In this document: positions 25,813 through 33,949 of the stretch, piece after piece
Position numbering within the stretch: the stretch's first letter is position 1
Layout of the letters: every line of letters begins with the position of its first letter
NCBI GenBank assembly: GCA_903870245.1
Contig: CAIQCB010000043.1
Location: 1 to 64,000, forward strand
Origin: an uncultured Methylocystaceae bacterium
GTDB lineage: Bacteria; Pseudomonadota; Alphaproteobacteria; Rhizobiales; Beijerinckiaceae
Length of the DNA: 64,000 nucleotides
Reading direction: 5' to 3'
Translations under genes and position numbers: made by a program
Notes under the pieces: generated by a model
Told to the model about the DNA's origin: nothing
Seen by the model: the letters and a program-made list of their open reading frames with translations, nothing else
Databases searched by the model: none

Positions 25813-27165
25813 TTATTCCGCTTCGGCTTCCGCCGTCTCGTTTTCCCTGTCGAGTTTGGGCGTGCGTTTAAAGGTCGATTTTCGGCCGCGAAGCGTTTGC
25901 AGAATTTTCGCGCCATTGGCGAAGGCCAGATAGATCATCAGCGGCGGCACCGAGGCCATGGTCTTAACATAGTCTGCGAGGGAGCCGCGCGCGAGAGCGA
26001 AATAGGGCGGCATCGTAAAGCCGATCACCACCAGCGCCGTCATGATCGCGACGAGTTGCACCACGCCCGAATAGGCGTCGAGAGAGCCGTGGAGGAATAC
26101 GCCGATCACGCCAGCGACAATGCCGATGGCCGCCGCTGGAAAGAAAATCTGATGCGCAATAAGCGAGATAGCTGTGAGACGTTTTTCCAGCGGCCAGTGG
26201 GAGTTCCAGATCGGTAATATGGTTTTCTGAGCCACCTGGACAAAGCCATTGGACCAGCGGCGTTGCTGACGTCGGTAATCCCGTATTTCTTCCGGAACCT
26301 GACCGGGAATTGGCGGCTCCGATACAAACAGGCCGTGCCAGTCGCGCAATTCGGCGCGCACGGTGAGATCGAGATCTTCGGTCAGCGAATAATCCGACCA
26401 GCCGCCGGCGTCCTCCACCGTCGCGCGCCGCCAGATGCCGCCGGTGCCGTTGAACTGGAAGAGCCAGCCGGCAAGGGCGCGGCTGCGCTGCTCAACAAGA
26501 TAATGGCCGTCCTGCACCAGCCCCTGCGCTCGCGTCAGCCAGTTGGTCCTGTAGTTCTGGAACTCGCAGCGCGACTGAACGAAACCGGCGCGCGGGTCGC
26601 TCAAAAACAAAGGCACGGTGCGCTTCAGCCATTCCGGCGGCGGCCGAAAGTCAGCGTCGAGCATGGCGATAAAGGGTTCGTCAGTGATCGAGAGGCCATG
26701 CGCGCACGCCCCGGCCTTGAAACCGGAGCGGTCGGTGCGGCGAACATGATCGATAAGGGCGCCCGCGGCTCTGAGTTCGACAATCACGGCGGCGGCCCGT
26801 TCAGTCGTTTCGTCGGTCGAGTCGTCGAGGAGCTGGATGCGCAGCTTGTCTTTCGGCCAGTCGATCTGGGCGACGCAGCGTAACGCCTGCTCGGTGACCA
26901 TAGGTTCGTTGAACACAGGAATCTGGAGCAGAACCCTTGGCAAATCGGCGTCGGCGGGAACCGGGGACTGCGGATCCCGCGCGCCCCGCAGAAGGTCGTA
27001 AAAATAACGGCCGATGATAATCAGCAGGCCGAGGCCGATCGCCACAAGCGTGAGAACGGAGAGATAGACGACCGCATCGATCAGAAACCGGAGGATTGCG
27101 AGCAACAGCCTACCCTTCTTGTTCAGGCGCCGATGGCGGAGCGGCGCGGACGCGCACCCTGCCAT
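25813..27165 (-). CDS. GT2 glycosyltransferase, processive CslA/cellulose-synthase-like
   Basis: 450 aa. An N-terminal membrane helix (residues ~20-58) is followed by a GT2 catalytic domain: QIPVFNE, the first Asp pair LLDDS (residue ~114), DAD at 170-172, TED at 262-264 and QQRRW at 300-304. Three or more C-terminal helices follow (about 315-425). This full D,D,D,QxxRW set is typical of glycosyltransferases that make polymers or transfer sugar to lipids at the inner membrane. It is the last gene of the seven-gene lipid operon and overlaps the GT21 gene by up to 56 bp; the true start may be somewhat further in. Confidence 0.88.
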   Translation of the reverse strand: MAGCASAPLRHRRLNKKGRLLLAILRFLIDAVVYLSVLTLVAIGLGLLIIIGRYFYDLLRGARDPQSPVPADADLPRVLLQIPVFNEPMVTEQALRCVAQIDWPKDKLRIQLLDDSTDETTERAAAVIVELRAAGALIDHVRRTDRSGFKAGACAHGLSITDEPFIAMLDADFRPPPEWLKRTVPLFLSDPRAGFVQSRCEFQNYRTNWLTRAQGLVQDGHYLVEQRSRALAGWLFQFNGTGGIWRRATVEDAGGWSDYSLTEDLDLTVRAELRDWHGLFVSEPPIPGQVPEEIRDYRRQQRRWSNGFVQVAQKTILPIWNSHWPLEKRLTAISLIAHQIFFPAAAIGIVAGVIGVFLHGSLDAYSGVVQLVAIMTALVVIGFTMPPYFALARGSLADYVKTMASVPPLMIYLAFANGAKILQTLRGRKSTFKRTPKLDRENETAEAEAE

Positions 27166-28267
27166 TCGCCCAGACGACTTCTTCGGTTATCCAGGCGTTC
27201 ACCCAGACGACCATGACGAGCGCCTCGCGCACGAGGAGGACCAGCGGCGCGGCGAGTGATAATTGCCATCCTTTGGCTATGGAAAGCAATGTCTCCGCCC
27301 CCAGCCAGAGGCCAAAGGTCGACACGACGGCCGTCGCCGGCGCCATTCCGGCCAGAGGGGCCGCCAACCCTGCGGCGACAACCGCCGGAAGCGCCTGACA
27401 GATCGGTTCGGCCAGGAAAGAAAGCAATTCTTCCTTGCGGCGGATGACGCTCCAGCGCATTTGACGCTGATATACATCAATAAAACTGCGCCGACCCAGG
27501 ATCTGGCGGACGGGACGGTGGGAAAAGACGGCCTTCTTGCCAATACGACTCATTGCCTTGGCCATGGCGTTGTCCTCGCCGACTGTGTGGTCGATCGCCG
27601 AAAAACCCCCGGCGCGCTCGAAATCCGAGCGTCTGAACAACATGATCTTTCCGACTCCATGACCCTGACCCAGCGCCGAGGCAAGGTAGAGCATTCGCGC
27701 ATGGGAGTTATTGATGATCGCCGATTCTACCTGCGCAGCAAAATTATCGAGCCGATCGCAATATGGAATGCCGCAAACGAGGCCGACGTCGTCATTGAGT
27801 TGGCGCATATGTTCGGCGAGAGCGTCGGGTTCAAGCAAAACATTGGCGTCCTTCATCAGGATCGTGTCGTTCGCGGCCTGTGTGAAGGGTGCGAAGAGAT
27901 TATCGACTTTCGGGCTGGCGGCGAATTTCGCTGTAGAGTGCAGGATTCGTGACGGAACCTCGGGGCGCCGGGCAAAGATCGCCCGGATATGGTCGAGCGC
28001 GGGCGAAGCGGTCTCCTGCGCCGCCGCCGTCACGTCAATCTGCGGATAGTTTTGTGTGAATGCCGACTCCTGAGTCTCATCGAAGCCGTCCTCCATCGTT
28101 TTCAACGGCAAGACGATGGACACCGGCGGTTGATCCATGCGCCGCGCGCGCCTTTCGGCGAGCCATGGCTGAACGAGGGCGGCGGCGACCGACAGCAGCA
28201 GCAGCGCAATCGAGACGCACCAGAACGCAGCGGCGATCCAGCCGATGAGAGCATCTCCCGCGCTCAC
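27110..28267 (-). CDS. GT21 glycosyltransferase (ceramide glucosyltransferase / HpnI-like)
   Basis: 385 aa. There is one N-terminal membrane helix (residues 8-36). The catalytic domain follows the ceramide glucosyltransferase pattern: VSIVLPLK, KDAN (139-142), GED (230-232) and RQMRW (268-272, the (Q/R)xxRW motif). C-terminal hydrophobic segments lie at ~285-365. The family moves glucose or a related sugar to ceramide-like lipids or, as HpnI, to hopanoids. No hopanoid genes are nearby, so a glycolipid carrying the chain handled by this operon is more likely. Overlaps the SDR gene by 4 bp. Confidence 0.85.
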   Translation of the reverse strand: MSAGDALIGWIAAAFWCVSIALLLLSVAAALVQPWLAERRARRMDQPPVSIVLPLKTMEDGFDETQESAFTQNYPQIDVTAAAQETASPALDHIRAIFARRPEVPSRILHSTAKFAASPKVDNLFAPFTQAANDTILMKDANVLLEPDALAEHMRQLNDDVGLVCGIPYCDRLDNFAAQVESAIINNSHARMLYLASALGQGHGVGKIMLFRRSDFERAGGFSAIDHTVGEDNAMAKAMSRIGKKAVFSHRPVRQILGRRSFIDVYQRQMRWSVIRRKEELLSFLAEPICQALPAVVAAGLAAPLAGMAPATAVVSTFGLWLGAETLLSIAKGWQLSLAAPLVLLVREALVMVVWVNAWITEEVVWANGRVRVRAAPPSAPEQEG

Positions 28268-29055
28268 GGACTTTCGCCGCGCTCGCGGGTTTCCAGCACT
28301 GCGACATCGAAACGCCGCATGACGCTATCGACAACGCCCGACGGTAGAAAGCTGAACAGCCGCATCGCGGCATACATGTAATAGGGGAAAGCGATGACTC
28401 CGCGCCGGCGATCCAGTCCGCGCTTGACGATCCGCGCCGCCTCCGAATCGCTGATCGCGCCCGGTTGCCAGGCCTTGAGCGGCGCGTTCATCGGGGTTTT
28501 GACGAAGCCCGGCACAATCAGGCTGACCGCAACGCCGTAGGGCGCAAGCGATCCGCGCAGACAATCCGCCCACATGTGAACGGCGGATTTCGCTGCGCAG
28601 TAGGCGGGCGAGTAGGGCAGAGCGCGCACGCCGGCCATGGACCCGACAATGGCGATCTGTCCCCGGCGCCGACCGCTCATCGCCGGAATCAGAGGCTCCA
28701 CGGTGTTGAAAACCCCGGCGACATTGATCGCCATCATCGCGCGCACAGCCTCGGGCGTCTCCTGAATCTGCCCCGACGAGAGTCCGGTGGCGACGCCGGC
28801 GTTGGCGACAAGAATATCAATAGGCCCCCGCCCGTCCGCCGCCATCAGCAGCTGCGCCATCTTTTCCCGGTTCCGCACATCGGCGACATGAGTTTCGACA
28901 TTTTTTGCGCCGGCCTCGCGGCAGGCTTGCGCGGATTTCTCCAAACGCTCGGCGTCACGGCCAAAAAGCACGAGATCAGCGCCGTCCGCCGCATAGGCCG
29001 CCGCCAGAGCGCGACCGATGCCGCTCGATGCGCCGGTGATCAGAACCCGCTTCAT
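28264..29055 (-). CDS. SDR-family ketoreductase in the lipid operon
   Basis: 263 aa, classical short-chain dehydrogenase. Cofactor motif TGASSGIG (residues 7-14), NAG (85-87), catalytic Ser139, Tyr152 and Lys156 (YCAAK). The R33-D34 pair after the second strand favours NADP(H). The hydrophobic C-terminal tail (about 225-250, with FPYYMYAAMRLFSFLP) resembles 3-ketosphinganine-reductase/DltE-like SDRs and suggests membrane association. In this operon it is best read as the step reducing the keto product of the neighbouring ketosynthase. Confidence 0.88.
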   Translation of the reverse strand: MKRVLITGASSGIGRALAAAYAADGADLVLFGRDAERLEKSAQACREAGAKNVETHVADVRNREKMAQLLMAADGRGPIDILVANAGVATGLSSGQIQETPEAVRAMMAINVAGVFNTVEPLIPAMSGRRRGQIAIVGSMAGVRALPYSPAYCAAKSAVHMWADCLRGSLAPYGVAVSLIVPGFVKTPMNAPLKAWQPGAISDSEAARIVKRGLDRRRGVIAFPYYMYAAMRLFSFLPSGVVDSVMRRFDVAVLETRERGESP

Positions 29056-29465
29056 GCGCCGCCCCGGGCGGCGCGCGGACGCAACGTCGCTTCGCCGATA
29101 ACGCCCGGCAATCGCGCTGAACCATGCGCAAAAAGGCGAACGAACACTTCCTCGTCGGAAGCGCGAAGCACCCGACCCGACAGGATGATTTTCTCGCCGC
29201 GCAGAATCGGCTGCACGAATTTGCCGGACAGGGTTACGATGGCGAGATCGCTGCGCCAGTTGGCGAGCATCGGCTCGAAGGCGGCGAGCATTTTCATGCC
29301 ATGAACCGGCGGCGCCGCAAAACCGACGCCCGCCGCCAGCGCCTCATCAAGATGCAGCGGGTTGGCGTCGCCCGAGACTTCCGCATAGCGCGCGAGCGCA
29401 GGCGCGTCGAAGGGGCCGATAATGGTTTCCGGCAGTTTATCGCCGATAGCGGCAAGCGCGCTCAT
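29052..29465 (-). CDS. MaoC-like hydroxyacyl dehydratase/hydratase
   Basis: 137 aa, single hot-dog fold. The hydratase motif is complete: Asp33 and His38 in SGDANPLHLD, then PPVHGM, as in R-specific enoyl hydratases and HadB-type dehydratases. It would interconvert 3-hydroxyacyl and 2-enoyl thioesters carried by the operon's ACP. It overlaps both neighbours by 4 bp. Confidence 0.88.
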   Translation of the reverse strand: MSALAAIGDKLPETIIGPFDAPALARYAEVSGDANPLHLDEALAAGVGFAAPPVHGMKMLAAFEPMLANWRSDLAIVTLSGKFVQPILRGEKIILSGRVLRASDEEVFVRLFAHGSARLPGVIGEATLRPRAARGGA

Positions 29466-29908
29466 GACGCGCCTCCCAAGGCCGTTTCCCGACCGTCAGC
29501 GCCTTTTGAACCGTCAACGCCTTTTGAGAATGCGTCGCGCGGCACGAGCCGCAGCATGGTCTCGATCCTGCCGACGGGCGCGCCGTCCGTCGTCGCGATC
29601 ACCGCATCGGCGATCAGGCGCGGCGGCGTCTCTTCACGGCGGAGCGTCACCGTGAGATCGTAGCTTTCGCCGGCGGTCAACGATGTTTCATAGGCGAACG
29701 CCTGAGACTCATGCACTGGCACGACAGCAAGCGTTTCGCAGACCTCGGACACCACTTTGGACAAAGCGGGCTCGGAGAGCCAGACCGCAGGATAGGCGAG
29801 CGGAACGCGCCCGTCGTCGGCGCCGATTTCGCGCGCATAGGCCCCCGCGCGAACGGGGTCGACTGTCAGGCGCAGGGGGCCAACAGCCAGGGGGACGTTA
29901 ATTTGCAT
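29462..29908 (-). CDS. Hot-dog-fold partner protein lacking the dehydratase motif (HadA-like?)
   Basis: 148 aa. It looks like a degenerate MaoC/FAS1-type hot-dog domain: YAREIGADDGRVPLAYP sits where the active-site helix would be, but the Asp-x4-His pair is absent. Placed directly before a catalytically complete MaoC protein with a 4-bp overlap, it is probably the non-catalytic subunit of a heterodimeric dehydratase, by analogy with mycobacterial HadA-HadB. It overlaps the ketosynthase end by 11 bp. The family assignment is tentative. Confidence 0.65.
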   Translation of the reverse strand: MQINVPLAVGPLRLTVDPVRAGAYAREIGADDGRVPLAYPAVWLSEPALSKVVSEVCETLAVVPVHESQAFAYETSLTAGESYDLTVTLRREETPPRLIADAVIATTDGAPVGRIETMLRLVPRDAFSKGVDGSKGADGRETALGGAS

Positions 29909-31133
29909 GGGTGATGATTAGCACGGCGTTGATGCCGCCAAAAGCGAATGAGTTCGACATGACGGCCTTGATTTCGCATTGTTTCGCAACGTTGGGCACG
30001 GCGTTGATGGGGCAACGCGGGTCCGGCTCAAGAAAATTGATCGTCGGCGGCGCGATCTGTTCACGAAGCGCCGATATGGCGACGGACAGTTCGAGCCCCC
30101 CGCTGGCGCCCAGCGCATGACCATGGATCGGCTTGGTCGAGGAAACCGGCACCTGCGCGCCGTAATCGCCAAAAACACGCAGGAGCGCCTCCGACTCGGT
30201 AATGTCATTGGCGTGAGTCGCCGTGCCATGCGCGTTAACGTAACCGATCTCGCGCGCGGTCAGACCCGCATCCTCCAGCGCCTGCGCGATTGCCCTCGAC
30301 GCGCCGTCAAGGTCCGGGCGGACGGGATCTTTGGCGTCGCTGGTCGTGCCGTAGCCGGCGAGTTCGCACAACGGCGCATGACCGCGCGCCTGAGCTGAGT
30401 CATAGGTCTCCAGCACGAAAATCGCAGCGCCCTCGCCCAGCGTCATGCCATTGCGGCCGCTGGAAAAAGGTCGGCACAGACCGGGCGTCAACACCCGCAA
30501 GCTTTCCCACGCCCGCATCGAGGAATTTATGATGCAGGCTTCAGCGCCGCCGACAATAGCCTTGTCGACCATCCCCGAGCGGACCATCTGCATGCCGACG
30601 CCCAGCGCCTGCGTCGCCGACGAGCAGGCGCTACCGATCGAAAAGGTCGGTCCCAGGCAAGAAAAGCGCATGCCGAGCGTCGCCGGCGCGGCGCTTGAAA
30701 TGAGTTTCGGCACGCTCAGCATCGCCGGGCGCTGACCCTCGACGTAATAATGATAAATGCCATCCTCGATCGTCGTCATGCCGCCAATGCCGGTGCCGAT
30801 GACCACGGCGGCTCCCGGGCCAGCGACGCCATTGCGGTCAAAACCGGCCTGGGCCATCGCCTCGTCGGCGGCGATTACGGCGAATTGGGAAAAACGATCG
30901 CAGAAGGGCAACACCTCGCGCTCGATGTGCGCGGCGGGATCAAATTCCGGCGCCTGGGCAGCAAACTTGATGCGTCCATCATAGGGGCGCTCGGTTTTCA
31001 GCGGCCGGATTTGCCCGACGCCGTCACGGGCGGCGGTCCAGAGACGGTCAGCGCCAAAACCTGCGGCGCTGACGACGCCCATCCCGGATACGACGACGCG
31101 GCGTCCCGCAGCTCGCCCGCGCGAGACGGTCAT
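29898..31133 (-). CDS. Beta-ketoacyl-ACP synthase (FabF/KAS II family)
   Basis: 411 aa. The thiolase-fold condensing enzyme has an intact triad: Cys170 in GSACSSAT, His302 in NAHGTATHAND and His337 in the KPIHGHALGASGG block, with Lys334. GSAC-SS replaces the usual TAC-ATG around the nucleophile, showing it is not the housekeeping FabF. It should extend an acyl chain on the dedicated ACP, whose gene ends one base before this start. Confidence 0.92.
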   Translation of the reverse strand: MTVSRGRAAGRRVVVSGMGVVSAAGFGADRLWTAARDGVGQIRPLKTERPYDGRIKFAAQAPEFDPAAHIEREVLPFCDRFSQFAVIAADEAMAQAGFDRNGVAGPGAAVVIGTGIGGMTTIEDGIYHYYVEGQRPAMLSVPKLISSAAPATLGMRFSCLGPTFSIGSACSSATQALGVGMQMVRSGMVDKAIVGGAEACIINSSMRAWESLRVLTPGLCRPFSSGRNGMTLGEGAAIFVLETYDSAQARGHAPLCELAGYGTTSDAKDPVRPDLDGASRAIAQALEDAGLTAREIGYVNAHGTATHANDITESEALLRVFGDYGAQVPVSSTKPIHGHALGASGGLELSVAISALREQIAPPTINFLEPDPRCPINAVPNVAKQCEIKAVMSNSFAFGGINAVLIITHAN

Positions 31134-31397
31134 TTACTGCTTCTCGCGTTCTTTCTGGATGTGATCCGCCAGAGCTTCCATGAGGCTCTTGACGTCCTTG
31201 GCCTCCTGAAGGGAGCCGTCCATCGGGATGTAGACGTTGAATTTTTCCTCCAGGGCGGTGAGGATCATCACAATGTCCACCGATTTCAGGTCGAGACTTT
31301 CGATCGTCGCATCGGGAGTGATCTTGGAGATGTCGATCATCCCTTCCGTAGCGATAACCTCTTTAATTTGTTCAATGAGTTCGGCCGTATCGGTCAC
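31134..31397 (-). CDS. Dedicated acyl carrier protein
   Basis: 87 aa, acidic four-helix ACP. The phosphopantetheine Ser is Ser39, in LDLKSVDIV, which differs from the DSLD of the housekeeping AcpP and marks a specialised carrier. It is first in the operon and directly abuts the ketosynthase gene. A promoter must lie in 31398-31645, shared with the divergent mutA. Confidence 0.9.
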   Translation of the reverse strand: MTDTAELIEQIKEVIATEGMIDISKITPDATIESLDLKSVDIVMILTALEEKFNVYIPMDGSLQEAKDVKSLMEALADHIQKEREKQ

Positions 31398-31645
31398 TCA
31401 AGCCTCCGTTCAGATGAGCCCGCCTTGACTATGCGACGGGCGCGTCGCCGTCGCCGCGCAACGCGCTCTGGCCCGCCACTTGCGGCGGCGCGCATAACAG
31501 GATGCGCCGGCGCCGGTCGGTTCGACTTGGTTAAGGGGTTTAGGGGGGAAAAGCAAAGGGCGCGGCCTTGTGATGCGGATTTCATGTGGCCGAAGACGGC
31601 GCTTCGTGCGAAAAGGCGCGAGAAACAAGGGGGATTGAGATAATT

Positions 31646-33508
31646 ATGACAGCGCATGAGACAGCCATCGCCGGAGTTTTTCCACAGCCCCGGGAAGAGC
31701 AATGGCGAAAACTCGTCGATCGGGCCCTTAAGGGCGCGTCTTTCGAGACGCTGGTTTCAAGGGCTTATGGCGCTGTCGCCGTTGCGCCGATCTATCCTCG
31801 GGCCGCCGCTGCGCCGAAAACTCTGCGCCGAACGCCCGGCCGCTGGTCGATCCTCGGCCGGGTCGATTATGCGCCGCCTGAACCCGCCAACCGCCTGGCC
31901 CTCGACGATCTCGAAGGCGGCGCCGATGGCCTTCATCTTGTCTTCGCCGGCTCTCAGGGCGCGTGGGGCGGCGGCCTCGTTGATGATGACGAAGCGGCGT
32001 TGACCAAGGTCTTTGATAACATTCGGCTGGATTACGGCATCCCGGTCATCATCGAGGCTTCCCCGCGCGCCCCCCGCGCAGCGTCGACGGTGATCCGTCT
32101 GCTCGACAGCCAGCATATCGATCCCTCAATCACGCGCATCGCTTTCGGCCTCGATCCTCTGGGCTTGCAGGCGCTGCACGGCTTTGCGGCCGGTCCATGG
32201 CCGGAGGTCGCCAAAGCCTTCGCGGCGCAAGCAAAGGAGATTCTGCGGGCCGGTTTTTCCATCGGCGCGGTCGCGGCCGACGCCCGGGTGGTTCATGCCG
32301 CCGGCGGGTCTGAGACGCAGGAGTTGGCGTTTGCGCTCTCCGCCGCCGTCGCCTATTTGCGCGCCCTCGCCGATCATGGCGTCGATATCGAGACCGCGCG
32401 GTCATCGATATCTTTCCGACTCGCCGCCGACGCCGACGAATTTCTGGGCGTCGCCAAATTCCGGGCCATTCGCCGGCTATGGGCCCGGGTCGAGGAAGCC
32501 TGCGGGCTGACGCCGAAACCGACTCTGATCTCTGCCGAAACCGCCTGGCGGATGATGTCCCGGCGCGATCCATGGAATAATATTTTGCGCGGAACCCTGG
32601 CGACCTTCTCGGCGGCCGTTGGCGGCGCCGATACGGTGACGGTCCTGCCCTTCACGCTTCCGTTAGGCGTGCCGGATCCTTTCGCCCGACGCCTCGCCCG
32701 CGACACTCAACTCGTGTTGCAGGACGAATCGCATATCGAAGCCGTCGACGATCCTGCTGCGGGGTCGGGCGGCTTTGAGGCGTTGACACAGGCCCTTTGC
32801 GAAGAAGCCTGGGCGGCGTTCCAGAAAATCGAGGCCACAGGCGGACTCGCCGCGGCGCTCGAAAAGGGAGTCTTCCAGGGCGAAGTCGCTGAAATCGCCG
32901 GCTTGCGCGCCAAAAACATTGCCCGTGCAAAAGAGAAAATCACAGGCGCCAACCAGTTCCCCGACATCGCCGAGAAGCCTCTCGACGTACTCGCTCCCGC
33001 CGCCGCCTCAAACGATGCTTTCGCCCCGCCGGCTGAAGGGCTGAAGACTCCGCCGCTTGCGCCTCGTCGGCTCGCCGAGCCCTTCGAGCGCCTGCGCGAC
33101 CTTTCCGACGCCATGCTGGCGAAAACAGCTCAACGGCCGAAAGTCTTCCTGGCCAACATTGGCCCGGTCGCCGCCTTCACCACTCGCGCCAACTTCGCCA
33201 AAAATTTCTTCGAGGCTGGCGGCGTTGAAGCCGTGTTCGGTCCCGAAGCCGAAACGACAGCGCAAATCCTGGAAGCCTTCCGCGCCTCCGGCGCGAAACT
33301 TGCGTGCCTATGCTCGACAGATCTCATTTACGTCGACGCCGCAGAGTCATTGGCGCTTGCTCTGAAGGGCGCGGGCAGCGAGCTCTACCTCGCCGGGCGT
33401 CCCGGCGATCTGGAGGAGACATTGCGCAAAGCCGGCGTCGCCGAGTTCATATATGCGGGTTGCGACATGCACAATGTGCTGCAAAGAGCTCTGGAGGCGG
33501 CGGGTTGA
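31646..33508 (+). CDS. mutA: Methylmalonyl-CoA mutase small (beta) subunit
   Basis: 620 aa from the ATG at 31646, preceded by a purine-rich GGGGGATTGAGA; the open frame begins at a GTG at 31586. It is the non-catalytic partner in the B12-dependent conversion of methylmalonyl-CoA to succinyl-CoA. The TIM-barrel-like domain spans residues ~20-430 and the degenerate cobalamin-binding domain ~490-620. The catalytic subunit gene mutB is not adjacent; a small secreted protein follows instead, overlapping the stop. Confidence 0.93.
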   Translation: MTAHETAIAGVFPQPREEQWRKLVDRALKGASFETLVSRAYGAVAVAPIYPRAAAAPKTLRRTPGRWSILGRVDYAPPEPANRLALDDLEGGADGLHLVFAGSQGAWGGGLVDDDEAALTKVFDNIRLDYGIPVIIEASPRAPRAASTVIRLLDSQHIDPSITRIAFGLDPLGLQALHGFAAGPWPEVAKAFAAQAKEILRAGFSIGAVAADARVVHAAGGSETQELAFALSAAVAYLRALADHGVDIETARSSISFRLAADADEFLGVAKFRAIRRLWARVEEACGLTPKPTLISAETAWRMMSRRDPWNNILRGTLATFSAAVGGADTVTVLPFTLPLGVPDPFARRLARDTQLVLQDESHIEAVDDPAAGSGGFEALTQALCEEAWAAFQKIEATGGLAAALEKGVFQGEVAEIAGLRAKNIARAKEKITGANQFPDIAEKPLDVLAPAAASNDAFAPPAEGLKTPPLAPRRLAEPFERLRDLSDAMLAKTAQRPKVFLANIGPVAAFTTRANFAKNFFEAGGVEAVFGPEAETTAQILEAFRASGAKLACLCSTDLIYVDAAESLALALKGAGSELYLAGRPGDLEETLRKAGVAEFIYAGCDMHNVLQRALEAAG

Positions 33509-33906
33509 AACGCGCCGCCCCTGTGCTCGCGATTTTTCTGACGACGACGGGCGCTGTCGCCGGGTCCGGCCGGCATCCGGGTATCGCCGGTAAGCCGGGC
33601 GTAACGGGAGCCGTCCAAAATCCCGACGGCGAGTGGCGCGTAGAATCGTCGACGACTGTCGGGTCCTGCGACGCGCCGATCCCGGGCGGCCTTACCATCG
33701 CTGACCGCAGGATATCCGGCGCCTCGGGGGCCCGGGCGACCAGTTGGGGCTATGTGGACGAAAGCGGGCAAATGATCGCCCGCTTCACCGGATCGGGCGG
33801 GCGCGTTGTCCGCTTGAGCGGACAGCTCATCGGCGCGACAGGATCGGGCGCCTGGTCTTCGTCCACCGATCTATGCGGCGGGGTCTGGCGAGCAATGCGC
33901 GACTGA
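33505..33906 (+). CDS. Small exported protein of unknown function (TTG start)
   Basis: 133 aa starting at a TTG that overlaps the mutA stop (TTGA), so it is probably translationally coupled. Residues 1-18 form a signal peptide (LKRAAPVLAIFLTTTGAVAG). The mature part is glycine- and serine-rich, with two cysteines (SCDAP and LCGGVW), and alternates like a small beta-sheet domain. No family is recognised. Confidence 0.6.
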   Translation: MKRAAPVLAIFLTTTGAVAGSGRHPGIAGKPGVTGAVQNPDGEWRVESSTTVGSCDAPIPGGLTIADRRISGASGARATSWGYVDESGQMIARFTGSGGRVVRLSGQLIGATGSGAWSSSTDLCGGVWRAMRD

Positions 33907-33949
33907 CGCCGATGTTTTTTACGGCGGCGGGCGGCGGTCTCGCGACGTC

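Noticed and set aside
25813-31397. Hopanoid cluster suggested by the HpnI-like glycosyltransferase
   Set aside because: No squalene-hopene cyclase or other hpn genes are present; the neighbours are fatty-acid-type enzymes.
31398-31645. Possible small gene between the ACP gene and mutA
   Set aside because: Open frames here are Arg-rich on both strands without ribosome sites; the region is better read as a divergent promoter region.
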